Below are positions 1 to 7,899 of a DNA stretch of 64,000 nt, piece after piece. The notes beneath the pieces were generated by a model that saw only the letters and a program-made list of their open reading frames with translations, did not search any database and was not told where the DNA came from. The translations under genes and the position numbers were made by a program. Position 1 is the stretch's first letter. Every line of letters begins with the position of its first letter. Source of the DNA: Streptomyces sp. R302 (GTDB taxonomy: Bacteria; Actinomycetota; Actinomycetes; Streptomycetales; Streptomycetaceae); the NCBI RefSeq assembly GCF_012927245.1, contig NZ_JABBGE010000014.1, positions 62,001 to 126,000 of the forward strand, written 5' to 3'.

Positions 1-164
1 AGGGCGAGGGAGACCCCGGTGGGCAGCACGGCGCGCTCCCCGGGGGCGAGGACGGCGGCCTCGGTGGTGACGAGGTCGGCGCCTGCGTCGCCGGGGTGGC
101 CGTAGGCCGGGATCGGCACGTCCGGGTCCACCCGGCGGATCAGCACGTCGACGGGAGGGCGCAT
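1..164 (-). CDS. dut: dUTP diphosphatase, N-terminal part (cut by window edge)
   Basis: The reverse strand from an ATG at 164 reads into a typical dUTPase N-terminus: about 54 residues are present and the rest lies beyond the left edge. The visible part has the motif-1 pattern PGDAGADL (around residues 23-30) followed by APGERAVLPTG, the conserved start of trimeric dUTPases. The enzyme hydrolyses dUTP to dUMP and pyrophosphate, keeping uracil out of DNA and feeding thymidylate synthesis. The ATG overlaps the stop of the upstream thioesterase gene (ATGA), so the two are probably translationally coupled. Identification rests on the N-terminus only. Confidence 0.9.
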   Translation of the reverse strand, partial: MRPPVDVLIRRVDPDVPIPAYGHPGDAGADLVTTEAAVLAPGERAVLPTGVSLA

Positions 165-748
165 CAGGGGTTCACCTCGAAGGCGCGGGCGCGCCGGAGC
201 TGGTCGGGATCGGCCATGGCGGCCCGGATCTCCTCCGGCCGGCCGTTGTCGATGAAGTGGTCGACCTTGACCTCGACGAACATGGCGTCGGCGCGGACGG
301 CGACGGGCCCGTCGGGGCCGCCGATCCGGCCGGTGGCGGTCGAGTAGATCTTGCGGCCGTGGACGGCGGTGACCTCGGCCTGGAGGTGGAGGACGGTGCC
401 GACCGGCACGGGCCGGCGGAAGTCGGTCTCCAGGCGACCGGTCACGGCGATGACGCGGAGCAGCCAGTTCAGGGAGCCGAGGGTCTCGTCGAGCGCGGTG
501 GCGAGCACGCCGCCGTGGGCGAGGCCGGGGGCGCCCTGATGGTCGGCGGTCACGGTGAACTCGGCGGTGACGGTCACGCCCTCTCCCGCGCGCGCGTCCA
601 GGTGGAGGCCGTGGGGCTGTCCGTCGCCGCACCCGAAGCAGTGGCCGTAGTGCGAGCCGAGCGGCTCGCCGGGGGCGGGCGCGTCCGGGTGGCGGGTCGG
701 CGCCACGGCGTCGGCCGGCGGGGTGAGGGCGGCAGATGTTGCAGTCAC
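164..748 (-). CDS. PaaI/hotdog-fold acyl-CoA thioesterase-like protein
   Basis: A 194-aa protein with a hotdog thioesterase layout. An early CFGCG...HGL segment (around residues 29-42) is typical of one PaaI subfamily, and a HGG...DE core (near residues 77-87) matches the catalytic loop. The family hydrolyses acyl-CoA or acyl-ACP thioesters; the substrate cannot be told from sequence. The GTG at 748 is chosen because an open frame further upstream runs into the divergent gene and loses homology-like composition. A TAAGGT -10-like hexamer lies 8 nt before this GTG and no ribosome site is visible, so the mRNA may be leaderless. It overlaps dut by four bases. Confidence 0.85.
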   Translation of the reverse strand: MTATSAALTPPADAVAPTRHPDAPAPGEPLGSHYGHCFGCGDGQPHGLHLDARAGEGVTVTAEFTVTADHQGAPGLAHGGVLATALDETLGSLNWLLRVIAVTGRLETDFRRPVPVGTVLHLQAEVTAVHGRKIYSTATGRIGGPDGPVAVRADAMFVEVKVDHFIDNGRPEEIRAAMADPDQLRRARAFEVNP

Positions 749-815
749 AGGCCCAGACCTTACCCGCGAGACCCGCGAGGCCGGAGGCGGGTCGCGCCGT
801 GCCAAGCTTGGACGC

Positions 816-1322
816 ATGCAGCCTTCCGTGCCGTCTCCCGCCCCCTCCCCCGAGTCCTCCGCGTCCCCGGCGGCGCCGCGCTTCGACGAGCGGCTGACCG
901 TGCCCGGCTCGTGGTGGGTGATCGTCGCACTGCTCGCGCTCTCCGGCGGTCTCGTCGCCTTCCCGCTGGGGACGGTGCCGACGCTGGGCGGGCTGATCGT
1001 GGCGGGCGTGGCGGCCGGTGTGGCGGTGTCCTCGTACGGCTCGGCCCGGATCCGGGTGGTGGCCGGTTCGCTGGTGGCGGGCGAGGCCCGGGTGCCGGTG
1101 TCGGCCCTCGGGGCGGTCGAGGTGCTCGACGAGGAGGAGGCGCGCGCCTGGCGCTCGCACAAGGCCGATCCGCGCGCCTTCATGCTGATGCGGAGCTATG
1201 TGCCGCGGGCGGTGCGGATCGAGATCACGGACCCGGCGGACCCGACGCCGTACCTGTACCTGTCGAGCCGCGATCCGGAGGGCCTGGCGGCCGCCGTGGA
1301 CGCGGTACGCGGCGAGGCCTGA
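816..1322 (+). CDS. DUF3093 family membrane protein
   Basis: A 168-aa protein with a Pro/Ser-rich N-terminus (residues 1-22), then hydrophobic segments between about residues 31 and 75. A soluble C-terminal half contains a charged EEEARAW motif and ends with a DPEGLAAAVDAVRG segment. This is the pattern of the actinobacterial DUF3093 family, which has no assigned function. The ATG at 816 has no clear ribosome-binding site and lies 67 nt from the divergent thioesterase start, so the two share a very short promoter region. The link to dut and the thioesterase is conserved in streptomycetes as far as I recall, but gives no functional clue. Confidence 0.8.
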   Translation: MQPSVPSPAPSPESSASPAAPRFDERLTVPGSWWVIVALLALSGGLVAFPLGTVPTLGGLIVAGVAAGVAVSSYGSARIRVVAGSLVAGEARVPVSALGAVEVLDEEEARAWRSHKADPRAFMLMRSYVPRAVRIEITDPADPTPYLYLSSRDPEGLAAAVDAVRGEA

Positions 1323-1410
1323 GCCCGGGACGGGGCCGAGCGGGGACGGGGGCGAGCGGGGAACGGGGTGCGCGGGCCGCTCGTGGCGGCCCCGAGGGGC
1401 CCTGAGGGGT

Positions 1411-2475
1411 CTAGAAGCCCAGTTCCTTGGGGTTGTCGGGCTGCTCCAGCGGGGGCAGCTCCACCAGCTTGTCCCAGGGCACCTGGCGGGCTCTGAGGTC
1501 CTTGCGGATGTGCCCGGCGAGCTTCCTGGTGTCGCGCCGGTTCATGACCGCGCCGACGGCGGCGCCCACCATGAACGGGGTGAGGTTCGGCAGGTTGCGG
1601 ACCATGCGCTTCATGATCTGCTGGCGCAGTTCGCGCTTGAGCTGCCCGCCGAGGGCCGCGTTGATCGTCGTGGGCTTGGTGGGGTCGATGCCCCGCTCCT
1701 CCGCCCAGGAGGTCAGATAGGCGGCCGAGCGCTGGGGCAGGGTGCCGGGCGGCCTCAGGCCGTAGACCTCGTGGAGCTCGGCGATGAGCTTGAGCTCGAT
1801 GGCGGCGACGCCGGTGATCTCCGCGGCCAGCTCGGCCGGCATGGCCGGCGGTACGGGGAGCATGGCGGCGGCGCCGATGCCGGCACCGACGGTCGAGCTC
1901 GCGTTGGCCGCGCCGAAGACGAGCTTGTCGGCCAGTTCCTCGGGGCCGAGTCCGGGGAACTGCTTGCGCAGGGTCGCGAGGTCGCGGACGGGGACGCGCG
2001 GGGCCAGGTTGATCAGCCGGTCGGCGAGATAGCCGATGCCCGCCTTGGCTCCGTCGCCGCTCCGCTTCACTCCCTGTCGGACGCCCTCCACGCTCCGGCG
2101 GACGGCGTCGATGCGCGAGGCGTCGATCCTGATGCGGTCGAGCTGGGTGCGCGCCGGGTCGGCCAGCCGCCTGACGGCGCCGCGCGTTCCGCGCCGGCGG
2201 TCGTCACGGTCGTCCGTCACCTCGGGGTCCGCGGACCCTTCGGGGTCCCGCTCCGCGGGGAGCGGTGCCTGGTCCTGTCCGGGGGCAGCCGCAGCTTCGA
2301 GCGAGGCCGTGGGGCCTCGCTCGTCGTCCGCCACGCCGAGGGAGGGCAGAGGGGCGGCCCGCTCGCCGTCGGGAGCCTCCTGGGCGCCCTCCGTCGGGCC
2401 TGTGCCGCCCTTGTACGTCCGGGGCTTCAGGGGAAGCCTCAGACGCCGCTTCCGGGACGGTGTGTCGCCTGCCAC
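1411..2475 (-). CDS. Conserved actinobacterial protein of unknown function
   Basis: A 354-aa protein that I do not assign. Residues 1-110 are basic, then acidic and low in complexity. Residues 130-350 look folded, with helical Ala/Leu-rich stretches: GAGIGAAAMLPVPPAMPAEL near the middle, an acidic/hydrophobic ELKLIAELHEVYG helix, and a basic C-terminal part with MKRMVRNLPNLTPF. The middle faintly recalls EcsC-type domains, but this is not secure. The GTG start at 2475 lies 13 nt after the DUF4193 stop, so it is probably the second gene of that operon. Confidence 0.7.
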   Translation of the reverse strand: MAGDTPSRKRRLRLPLKPRTYKGGTGPTEGAQEAPDGERAAPLPSLGVADDERGPTASLEAAAAPGQDQAPLPAERDPEGSADPEVTDDRDDRRRGTRGAVRRLADPARTQLDRIRIDASRIDAVRRSVEGVRQGVKRSGDGAKAGIGYLADRLINLAPRVPVRDLATLRKQFPGLGPEELADKLVFGAANASSTVGAGIGAAAMLPVPPAMPAELAAEITGVAAIELKLIAELHEVYGLRPPGTLPQRSAAYLTSWAEERGIDPTKPTTINAALGGQLKRELRQQIMKRMVRNLPNLTPFMVGAAVGAVMNRRDTRKLAGHIRKDLRARQVPWDKLVELPPLEQPDNPKELGF

Positions 2476-2488
2476 GGCCGCGCCCTGC

Positions 2489-2785
2489 TCAGTCGCAGTC
2501 GCGGCAGATCGGCTGACCGTTCTTCTCGCGCGCGAGCTGGCTGCGGTGGTGCACCAGGAAGCAGCTCATGCAGGTGAACTCGTCGGCCTGCTTGGGCAGG
2601 ACACGGACGGCCAGTTCCTCGTTCGAGAGATCGGCTCCCGGGAGCTCCAGGCCCTCTGCGGCCTCGAACTCGTCGACGTCGACGGTCGAGGTCGACTTGT
2701 CGTTCCGACGGGCCTTGAGCTCTTCAAGGCTGTCCGAGTCGACGTCGTCGTCGGTCTTGCGTGGGGTGTCGTAATCCGTTGCCAT
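2489..2785 (-). CDS. DUF4193 zinc-ribbon-like protein
   Basis: A 98-aa acidic protein: a disordered N-terminus rich in Asp/Ser/Thr (residues 1-45), a short hydrophobic LAVRVLPK strand, and a C-terminal CxxC...CxxC pair (CMSC near residue 72 and CRDCD at the very end) that should bind one zinc. This matches the actinobacterial DUF4193 family, of unknown role. A strong GGGGGAGA ribosome site precedes the ATG by 4-5 nt. About 395 nt of non-coding DNA lies upstream, so the promoter of this gene and of the downstream unknown gene should be there. Confidence 0.88.
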   Translation of the reverse strand: MATDYDTPRKTDDDVDSDSLEELKARRNDKSTSTVDVDEFEAAEGLELPGADLSNEELAVRVLPKQADEFTCMSCFLVHHRSQLAREKNGQPICRDCD

Positions 2786-3020
2786 GTCGCTCTCCCCCTC
2801 TGGGTGGTTGCGGGTGTCTCAGCGCACGTAACGCGTGAGAGGTCGGACTTGTGCCCGACCTGAGGCGCAGATTTTGCCTCACATCAAGGTCTGTTACTCA
2901 ATCGACACCCGTCCCGGGCACTTCACGAGTGATCGGTACGAGTGGCGAAGCGGACCGTACACGGTCCTCGGCGCGTCCGCGTGGACCGCCACCCCGTGTA
3001 CTTTCCGCCGCCCGACGCCC

Positions 3021-3050
3021 GGGAAACCCGGACTTTTCCGGGTTTTCCCC
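3021..3050 (-). terminator. Hairpin downstream of cutRS
   Basis: A 12-bp stem with a 3-4 nt loop and one bulged T (left arm 3021-3032, right arm from 3036), about 130 nt after the cutS stop. There is no U-tract, as is usual for Streptomyces terminators. Confidence 0.6.
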
Positions 3051-3094
3051 CGGAATTCACGGTCACGGAGCGCGGTCGATCGGGCACTCGCGCT

Positions 3095-3108
3095 TGTGAT
3101 CGATCACA
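3095..3108. promoter_or_regulatory. Perfect 14-bp palindrome, operator-like
   Basis: TGTGATCGATCACA reads identically on both strands. It lies about 310 nt upstream of DUF4193 and 74 nt after the cutS stop. The half-site TGTGA resembles Crp half-sites, but the spacing is 4 rather than 6, so a GntR- or LacI-type repressor is equally possible. Confidence 0.4.
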
Positions 3109-3181
3109 CATGACCGTCTCAGAACGGGGCTCACCGAATTCCGCTCAAAGCGAACAGATCGGGCTTCGTCCCTGCAGTGTG

Positions 3182-4420
3182 TCAGATCGGCAGAGTGACA
3201 CGCATCACCAGCCCGCCGCCCTCCCGGGGCTCCGCGCTGATGCGCCCGCCGTGCGCCCGGGCCACCGAGCGCGCGATCGACAGTCCGAGCCCGACGCCCT
3301 TGTCGCTGCCGGTCCGCTCCTGGCGGAGCCTGCGGAACGGCTCGAAGAGGTTGTCGATCTCGTACGCGGGGACCACCGGCCCCGTGTTGGACACCACGAG
3401 CACCGCCTGGCCGTGCTCGGCCTCGGTGGTGACCTCGACCCAGCCGTCCTGGGGAACGTTGTACCGCACGGCGTTCTGGAGCAGGTTCAGGGCGATCCGT
3501 TCGAGCAGGACGCCGTTGCCCTGGACGACCACGGGGGCCCGCTCGCCGCGGATCTCCACGCCCTTCGCCTCGGCCTCCGCGTACACCTGGTCGACGGCCC
3601 GCTCGGCGACCTCGGCGAGGTCGACGGGCTTGCGCTCCACGATCTGGTTGTCGCTCCGGGCCAGCAGCAGCAGGCCCTCGACCAGCTGCTCGCTGCGCTC
3701 GTTGGTGGCCAGCAGGGTCTTGCCGAGCTGCTGGAGCTCGACCGGCGCCCCGGGGTCGGAGAGGTGGACCTCCAGGAGCGTGCGGTTGATCGCCAGCGGG
3801 GTCCTCAGCTCGTGCGAGGCGTTGGCGACGAAGCGCCGCTGGGCGGTGAAGGCCCGCTCCAGGCGGTCCAGCATCTCGTCGAAGGTGTCCGCGAGCTCCT
3901 TCAGCTCGTCGTCCGGCCCGTCCAGCTCGATCCGCCGCGCCAGGTCGGAACCGGCCACCTGGCGGGCGGTGCGGGTGATCCTGCCGAGCGGCGAGAGCAC
4001 CCGTCCGGCCATGGCGTAGCCGAAGGCGAAGGCGATCACGCTGAGCCCGAGGAGGGCGAAGAGCGACCGGCGCAGCAGGTCGTCCAGGGCCTTGTCCTGC
4101 TGGTACTTGAGGCAGGCGGAGACCGCCGCGTTCAGCTGCTCGCCGGTGCCCTGGACGGGCAGCTCGCACCAGGAGGTGGTGGGCTGCACCTTGCCGGTGA
4201 CGACCTTGAAGGGCAGCTCGGTGAGGTTGTGGGTGACGGCCTGCGCCGTGAAGACGTAGATGATCGACAGCAGCAGGATGCCGGCGATCAGGAACATGCC
4301 GCCGTACAGCAGCGTGAGCCGTATCCGGATGGTCGGCCGGAGCAGCGGTCTCACCGGGTCCCTGGGGTCCCAGGTGGGCTTCGGTGGCGCCTGCGGGTGC
4401 GGCGCCGGGGTCGCGGCCAT
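3182..4420 (-). CDS. cutS: CutS sensor histidine kinase
   Basis: A 412-aa membrane histidine kinase. TM1 is at about residues 36-58, followed by a short extracytoplasmic loop of about 60 residues with exactly two cysteines (C85 and C103). TM2 is at about 119-139, then HAMP, a dimerisation domain with the phospho-acceptor H203 in SHELRTP, and an HATPase with N (LLQNAVRYN) and G (GVGLGLSI) boxes. Length, partner and the two loop cysteines match Streptomyces CutS, which has been linked to sensing the redox or folding state of the secretion space. It starts 4 nt after cutR, so the pair is one operon. Confidence 0.92.
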   Translation of the reverse strand: MAATPAPHPQAPPKPTWDPRDPVRPLLRPTIRIRLTLLYGGMFLIAGILLLSIIYVFTAQAVTHNLTELPFKVVTGKVQPTTSWCELPVQGTGEQLNAAVSACLKYQQDKALDDLLRRSLFALLGLSVIAFAFGYAMAGRVLSPLGRITRTARQVAGSDLARRIELDGPDDELKELADTFDEMLDRLERAFTAQRRFVANASHELRTPLAINRTLLEVHLSDPGAPVELQQLGKTLLATNERSEQLVEGLLLLARSDNQIVERKPVDLAEVAERAVDQVYAEAEAKGVEIRGERAPVVVQGNGVLLERIALNLLQNAVRYNVPQDGWVEVTTEAEHGQAVLVVSNTGPVVPAYEIDNLFEPFRRLRQERTGSDKGVGLGLSIARSVARAHGGRISAEPREGGGLVMRVTLPI

Positions 4421-4424
4421 CGGG

Positions 4425-5078
4425 TCAGATCCGGTAGCCGGAGCCGGGGACCGTGACGATGACGGGCGGCTCGCCCAGCTTGCGGCGCAGGGTCATGACG
4501 GTGACGCGGACGACGTTGGTGAACGGGTCGGTGTTCTCGTCCCAGGCCTTCTCCAGGAGCTGCTCCGCGGAGACGACGGCGCCCTCGGAGCGCATCAGCA
4601 CCTCCAGGACGGCGAACTCCTTGGGGGCCAGCTGGATCTCCCGGCCGTCCCGGAAGACCTCGCGGCGGTTGGGGTCGAGCTTGATGCCGGCGCGCTCCAG
4701 GACGGGCGGCAGCGGCACGGAGGTGCGGCGCCCGAGGGCCCGCACGCGCGCGGTGAGCTCGGTGAAGGCGAAGGGCTTGGGGAGGTAGTCGTCGGCGCCC
4801 AGCTCCAGGCCCTCGACCCGGTCGCTGACGTCGCCGGCGGCGGTGAGCATCAGGATGCGGGTGGGCATCCCCAGCTCGACGATCTTGCGGCAGACGTCGT
4901 CGCCGTGGACCAGGGGCAGGTCGCGGTCGAGGACGACGACGTCGTAGTCGTTGACCCCGACGCGCTCCAGGGCGGCGGCGCCGTCGTACACGACGTCGAC
5001 GGCCATGGCCTCCCGGCGCAGTCCGGTGGCCACCGCATCGGCGAGCAGCTGCTCGTCCTCGACGACGAGTACGCGCAC
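4425..5078 (-). CDS. cutR: CutR OmpR-family response regulator
   Basis: A 217-aa response regulator. The receiver domain occupies residues 1-115, with the acidic pocket E7/D8, phospho-acceptor D51 and conserved K in LPKPF. The OmpR/PhoB winged helix occupies about 130-215 (ending VTVPGSGYRI). The GTG at 5078 is chosen because it is preceded by GGAAGGA at correct spacing and gives the usual CutR length; the frame stays open much further upstream but loses receiver similarity. With CutS it forms a phosphorelay that controls secretion-stress functions and, in S. lividans and S. coelicolor, affects antibiotic production. Confidence 0.92.
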   Translation of the reverse strand: MRVLVVEDEQLLADAVATGLRREAMAVDVVYDGAAALERVGVNDYDVVVLDRDLPLVHGDDVCRKIVELGMPTRILMLTAAGDVSDRVEGLELGADDYLPKPFAFTELTARVRALGRRTSVPLPPVLERAGIKLDPNRREVFRDGREIQLAPKEFAVLEVLMRSEGAVVSAEQLLEKAWDENTDPFTNVVRVTVMTLRRKLGEPPVIVTVPGSGYRI

Positions 5079-5497
5079 GTCGTTCTTCCTTCCCTCGCGC
5101 GCCCCCGGTCCGGGCGGACCGGAGGCGATTCTCGAACACTGACTGTGCGTGTCCATCCTGCCCCGGACGCGCGTAAACCGGCTGTAAGGCGGGGGTGCGG
5201 GGGCACGGAGGGGTGCGGATGACGGGACGGCGAACGGCGGGGAACGCGACGGGGACGCGGCGCGGGCGGGACGGTTGCGTGGCGGGGACTCGCCACGGAG
5301 CACGGAGAATTCACCATGGATCACGGGCAAGTTGAGGTTTCCCGCCGGACGGCGCTGGGGAGGAGCACTGCACACCCCGCGATCACGCCCTGTCTGTGGC
5401 ACGCCCACGGCTCTTCTCGTCCCCCGGGGAGCGTCGCAGAGCGTGATCCATCCATCCTCGGCACACCCCGTGCCGCCGGACCCACGAGGAGGGGCGC
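5079..5497. other. 419-nt non-coding region upstream of cutR and the 60-aa gene
   Basis: This is the divergent promoter region of cutR (reverse) and the small gene at 5498 (forward). It contains a 7-bp hairpin in the cutR leader (5105-5122) and a direct repeat (5173-5189). The open frames crossing it lack a start with a ribosome site and are not believed. Confidence 0.5.
5173..5189 (-). promoter_or_regulatory. 11-bp-spaced direct repeat upstream of cutR
   Basis: GTAAAC and GTAAGG begin exactly 11 bp apart, about 95-110 nt upstream of the cutR start. OmpR/PhoB-family regulators bind direct repeats with this spacing, so autoregulation by CutR is a reasonable guess. The motif itself is not verified. 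Confidence 0.35.
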
Positions 5498-5680
5498 ATG
5501 GACGCGTTCACCGCAGGACTGCTGCACCGCATCAGGACCACGCAGTCGGACCTCACGCGGGCCCGCGAGACCGGCGACGAGTACCTCGCGGAGGTCGAGC
5601 AGGCCGAGCTGGACGACCTGCACCGACTGGCCGCGGAGCACGGCGTGGAGGTCGCGGCGGCCTACGCACAGAGCGCCTGA
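5498..5680 (+). CDS. Small conserved helical protein
   Basis: A 60-aa acidic protein with ATG preceded by a very strong GAGGAGGGG. It is predicted to be nearly all helix with heptad-like spacing: AGLLHRIRTTQSDL at the start, then an EVEQAELDDLHRLAAEHGVEV segment of the kind seen in small coiled-coil proteins. There is no cysteine, membrane segment or signal. The function is unknown. It ends just before a 19-bp terminator and so is a single-gene unit divergent from cutRS. Confidence 0.75.
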   Translation: MDAFTAGLLHRIRTTQSDLTRARETGDEYLAEVEQAELDDLHRLAAEHGVEVAAAYAQSA

Positions 5681-5706
5681 GCGCAGGCGCTCCCCCGGGA
5701 GCGCCG

Positions 5707-5749
5707 ACGGCGATGCCCCGGAGCCTTCCCGGCTCCGGGGCATCGCCGT
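5707..5749. terminator. 19-bp perfect hairpin, bidirectional terminator
   Basis: The stem arms 5707-5725 and 5731-5749 are perfectly complementary with a 5-nt loop. It lies between the convergent ends of the 60-aa gene and the inositol monophosphatase. Confidence 0.9.
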
Positions 5750-5771
5750 GCGTGGGCCTCGGCGGCCGGTG

Positions 5772-6590
5772 TCAGTCGTGCCAGGCGCCGAGCCGGTCGA
5801 GCAGCTCCTGGAGGGGCCCGAAGAGCCCCTCGGGGGCCGCCACGGCCAGTTCGCCGGACTCTGGCTCTCCCGGACGCCCGCCGGTGCGCGCGCCCGCCTC
5901 GCGGGCGATCAGGGCCCCCGCCGCGTGGTCCCAGGGGTTGAGCCCGCGCTCGTAGTACGCGTCGAGCCGGCCGGCCGCCACGTCGCAGAGGTCGATGGCG
6001 GCGGAGCCGCCGCGCCGGATGTCCCGGACCAGGGGCAGGACCTCCCGGACGACCTCGGCCTGGCGGGCGCGGCGCGACTGGACGTAGCCGAAGCCGGTGC
6101 CCAGCAGGGCCTGGTCGAAGGGGGGTGCGGTACGGACCGCGAGCCGGCGCTCGCCCAGGTACGCGCCGCCGCCCCGGACGGCCCGGTAGGTCTCGCCGCG
6201 CAGCGGGGCCTCGACGACGCCGACGACGGTCTCGCCCTGGTACTCGGCGGCGATGGAGACGGCCCAGGACGGCAGGCCGTAGAGGTAGTTCACGGTGCCG
6301 TCGAGGGGGTCGATGACCCAGCGGACGCCGCTGGTGCCGGGGGTGGCGGAGCCCTCCTCGCCGAGGAGGCCGTCCTGGGGGCGGTGCTCGGTGAGGAAGC
6401 CGGTGATCAGCTTCTCGGCGGCGATGTCCATCTCGGTGACGACGTCGATGGCGCTGGTCTTGGTGGCGGCGACGGCCAGGTCGTCGGGCCGGCCGTCGCG
6501 CAGCAGGGCGCCGGCCCGCCGGGCGGCCTCCAGGGCCAGGGCGAGCAGTTCGTCGAGCGGCGGGGGCGTGGGTGCGGATGCGGGGGTCAC
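5772..6590 (-). CDS. Inositol monophosphatase family protein
   Basis: A 272-aa FIG-superfamily phosphatase. Metal-site motifs are present in order: GEEGS (around residue 75), DPLDGT (near 93-98) and WDHAAG (near 222). The family removes phosphate from inositol-1-phosphate and related sugar or nucleotide phosphates with Mg2+; in actinobacteria this serves inositol, mycothiol or 3'-phosphoadenosine turnover, and the substrate is not fixed by sequence. The GTG at 6590 has GAGGAG seven nt upstream. The gene starts 11 nt after the ferrochelatase stop, which indicates a two-gene operon. Confidence 0.9.
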   Translation of the reverse strand: MTPASAPTPPPLDELLALALEAARRAGALLRDGRPDDLAVAATKTSAIDVVTEMDIAAEKLITGFLTEHRPQDGLLGEEGSATPGTSGVRWVIDPLDGTVNYLYGLPSWAVSIAAEYQGETVVGVVEAPLRGETYRAVRGGGAYLGERRLAVRTAPPFDQALLGTGFGYVQSRRARQAEVVREVLPLVRDIRRGGSAAIDLCDVAAGRLDAYYERGLNPWDHAAGALIAREAGARTGGRPGEPESGELAVAAPEGLFGPLQELLDRLGAWHD

Positions 6591-6601
6591 GGCGTGGCTC
6601 C

Positions 6602-7729
6602 TCAGGCGTAGGGGCTGTCGGCTCCGGCGGCCGCGGCGCGCTCGGCGCGGGCCGGGCAGCAGCCGATCGGGCAGAGGTCGTGGGAGGCGCCGAGGGCGCC
6701 GAGGGCGCACCGCTCCGCGCGCGTGCCGCGCTCGGCGGCGGCCCGCTCCAGGACCAGCTCGCGGACGGCGGCGGCGAAGCGGGGGTCGGCTCCGACGGTG
6801 GCCGAGCGGCGGACCGGGAGCCCCAGCTCGGCGGCCTTGGCCGTGGCCTCGGTGTCGAGGTCGTACAGGACCTCCATGTGGTCGGAGACGAAGCCGATCG
6901 GCACCATGACGACGGCCGGGGCGCCGCCGGCGTGCAGCTCCTCCAGGTGGTCGCAGATGTCCGGCTCCAGCCACGGGATGTGCGGGGCGCCGCTGCGGGA
7001 CTGGTAGACGAGCTGCCAGGGGTGGTCGACGCCGGTCCGCTCGCGCACCGCGTCGACGACGACCCGGGCCACGTCGAGGTGCTGCTTCACGTAGGCGCCG
7101 CCGGGGCCGTGGTCGGGGAGGGGGCCGGAGGTGTCGGCGGCGGAGTCCGGGATGGAGTGGGTGGTGAAGGCGAGGTGGGCGCCCGCCCTGACCGCCTCGT
7201 CGAGCTCGCCGAGGGAGGCGAGGACGCCCTCCACCATGGGCTCCACGAAGCCGGGGTGGTTGAAGTAGTGGCGGAGCTTGTCGACCCGGGGCAGCGGCAG
7301 GCCCTCGGCCTCCAGGGTGGCGAGCGCGTCGGCGAGGTTCTCGCGGTACTGGCGGCAGCCGGAGTAGGAGGCGTACGCGCTGGTGGTGAGGACGGCAATG
7401 TGGCGGCGGCCGTCGTGGACCATCTCGCGGAGGGTGTCGGTGAGGTACGGGGCCCAGTTGCGGTTGCCCCAGTAGACCGGCAGCCGCAGGCCGGCCCCGT
7501 CGAAGTCGGTCCGCAGCGCGTCGAGCAGGGCGCGGTTCTGGCCGTTGATCGGGCTGACGCCGCCGAAGAGGAAGTAGTGCTGCCCCACCTCCTTGAGGCG
7601 CTCCTTGGGGATGCCGCGGCCGCGCGTCACGTTCTCCAGGAACGGGACGACGTCGTCCGGGCCCTCGGGGCCGCCGAAGGAGAGCAGCAGCAGGGCGTCG
7701 TACGGGGCGGGATCGTGCTGATCGGACAT
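6602..7729 (-). CDS. hemH: Coproporphyrin (ferro)chelatase
   Basis: A 375-aa ferrochelatase of the actinobacterial type, which inserts Fe2+ into coproporphyrin III in the coproporphyrin-dependent haem pathway (also called cpfC). The sequence shows LLLSFGGPE at the N-terminus, SAYASYSGCRQY, the conserved TTHSIP histidine region and a metal-side HMEVLYDLD. The C-terminus has cysteines arranged as C-x12-C-x3-CC, suiting the [2Fe-2S] cluster known in actinobacterial and animal enzymes. The ATG at 7729 follows an AGGA at slightly long spacing. The gene is divergent from the MFS gene. Confidence 0.92.
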   Translation of the reverse strand: MSDQHDPAPYDALLLLSFGGPEGPDDVVPFLENVTRGRGIPKERLKEVGQHYFLFGGVSPINGQNRALLDALRTDFDGAGLRLPVYWGNRNWAPYLTDTLREMVHDGRRHIAVLTTSAYASYSGCRQYRENLADALATLEAEGLPLPRVDKLRHYFNHPGFVEPMVEGVLASLGELDEAVRAGAHLAFTTHSIPDSAADTSGPLPDHGPGGAYVKQHLDVARVVVDAVRERTGVDHPWQLVYQSRSGAPHIPWLEPDICDHLEELHAGGAPAVVMVPIGFVSDHMEVLYDLDTEATAKAAELGLPVRRSATVGADPRFAAAVRELVLERAAAERGTRAERCALGALGASHDLCPIGCCPARAERAAAAGADSPYA

Positions 7730-7790
7730 GGCACCGATCCTGCCACCCGGAACCGGCGGGCCGGGTGGCGGCCCGTCCGGAAACACGGGG

Positions 7791-7819
7791 ATGACCCGAC
7801 GGCTTCGAACACTTAGGCT
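7791..7819 (+). promoter_or_regulatory. Candidate vegetative promoter for the MFS gene
   Basis: ATGACC (7791-7796) and TAGGCT (7814-7819) are separated by 17 bp, close to the HrdB consensus. Transcription would start near 7826. Confidence 0.55.
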
Positions 7820-7899
7820 TTAGCTGTCAATTACACGTGTTGACCCTGAGGAACCGTGGCGAGCGGACGGCGCGCCGCGTCGCAGAGCCGGAGAACCAC

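Larger units (their letters stand above)
2786..3181. other. 396-nt non-coding region between cutS end and DUF4193
   Basis: The region is less GC-rich than its surroundings and no open frame with coding-like codon use was found. It should hold the DUF4193 promoter (reverse strand), the hairpin at 3021-3050 and the 14-bp palindrome at 3095-3108. No convincing -35/-10 pair was resolved. Confidence 0.5.

Noticed and set aside
3095..3108. Canonical Crp site
   Set aside because: The half-sites are separated by 4 bases rather than 6, so a Crp assignment is not supported.
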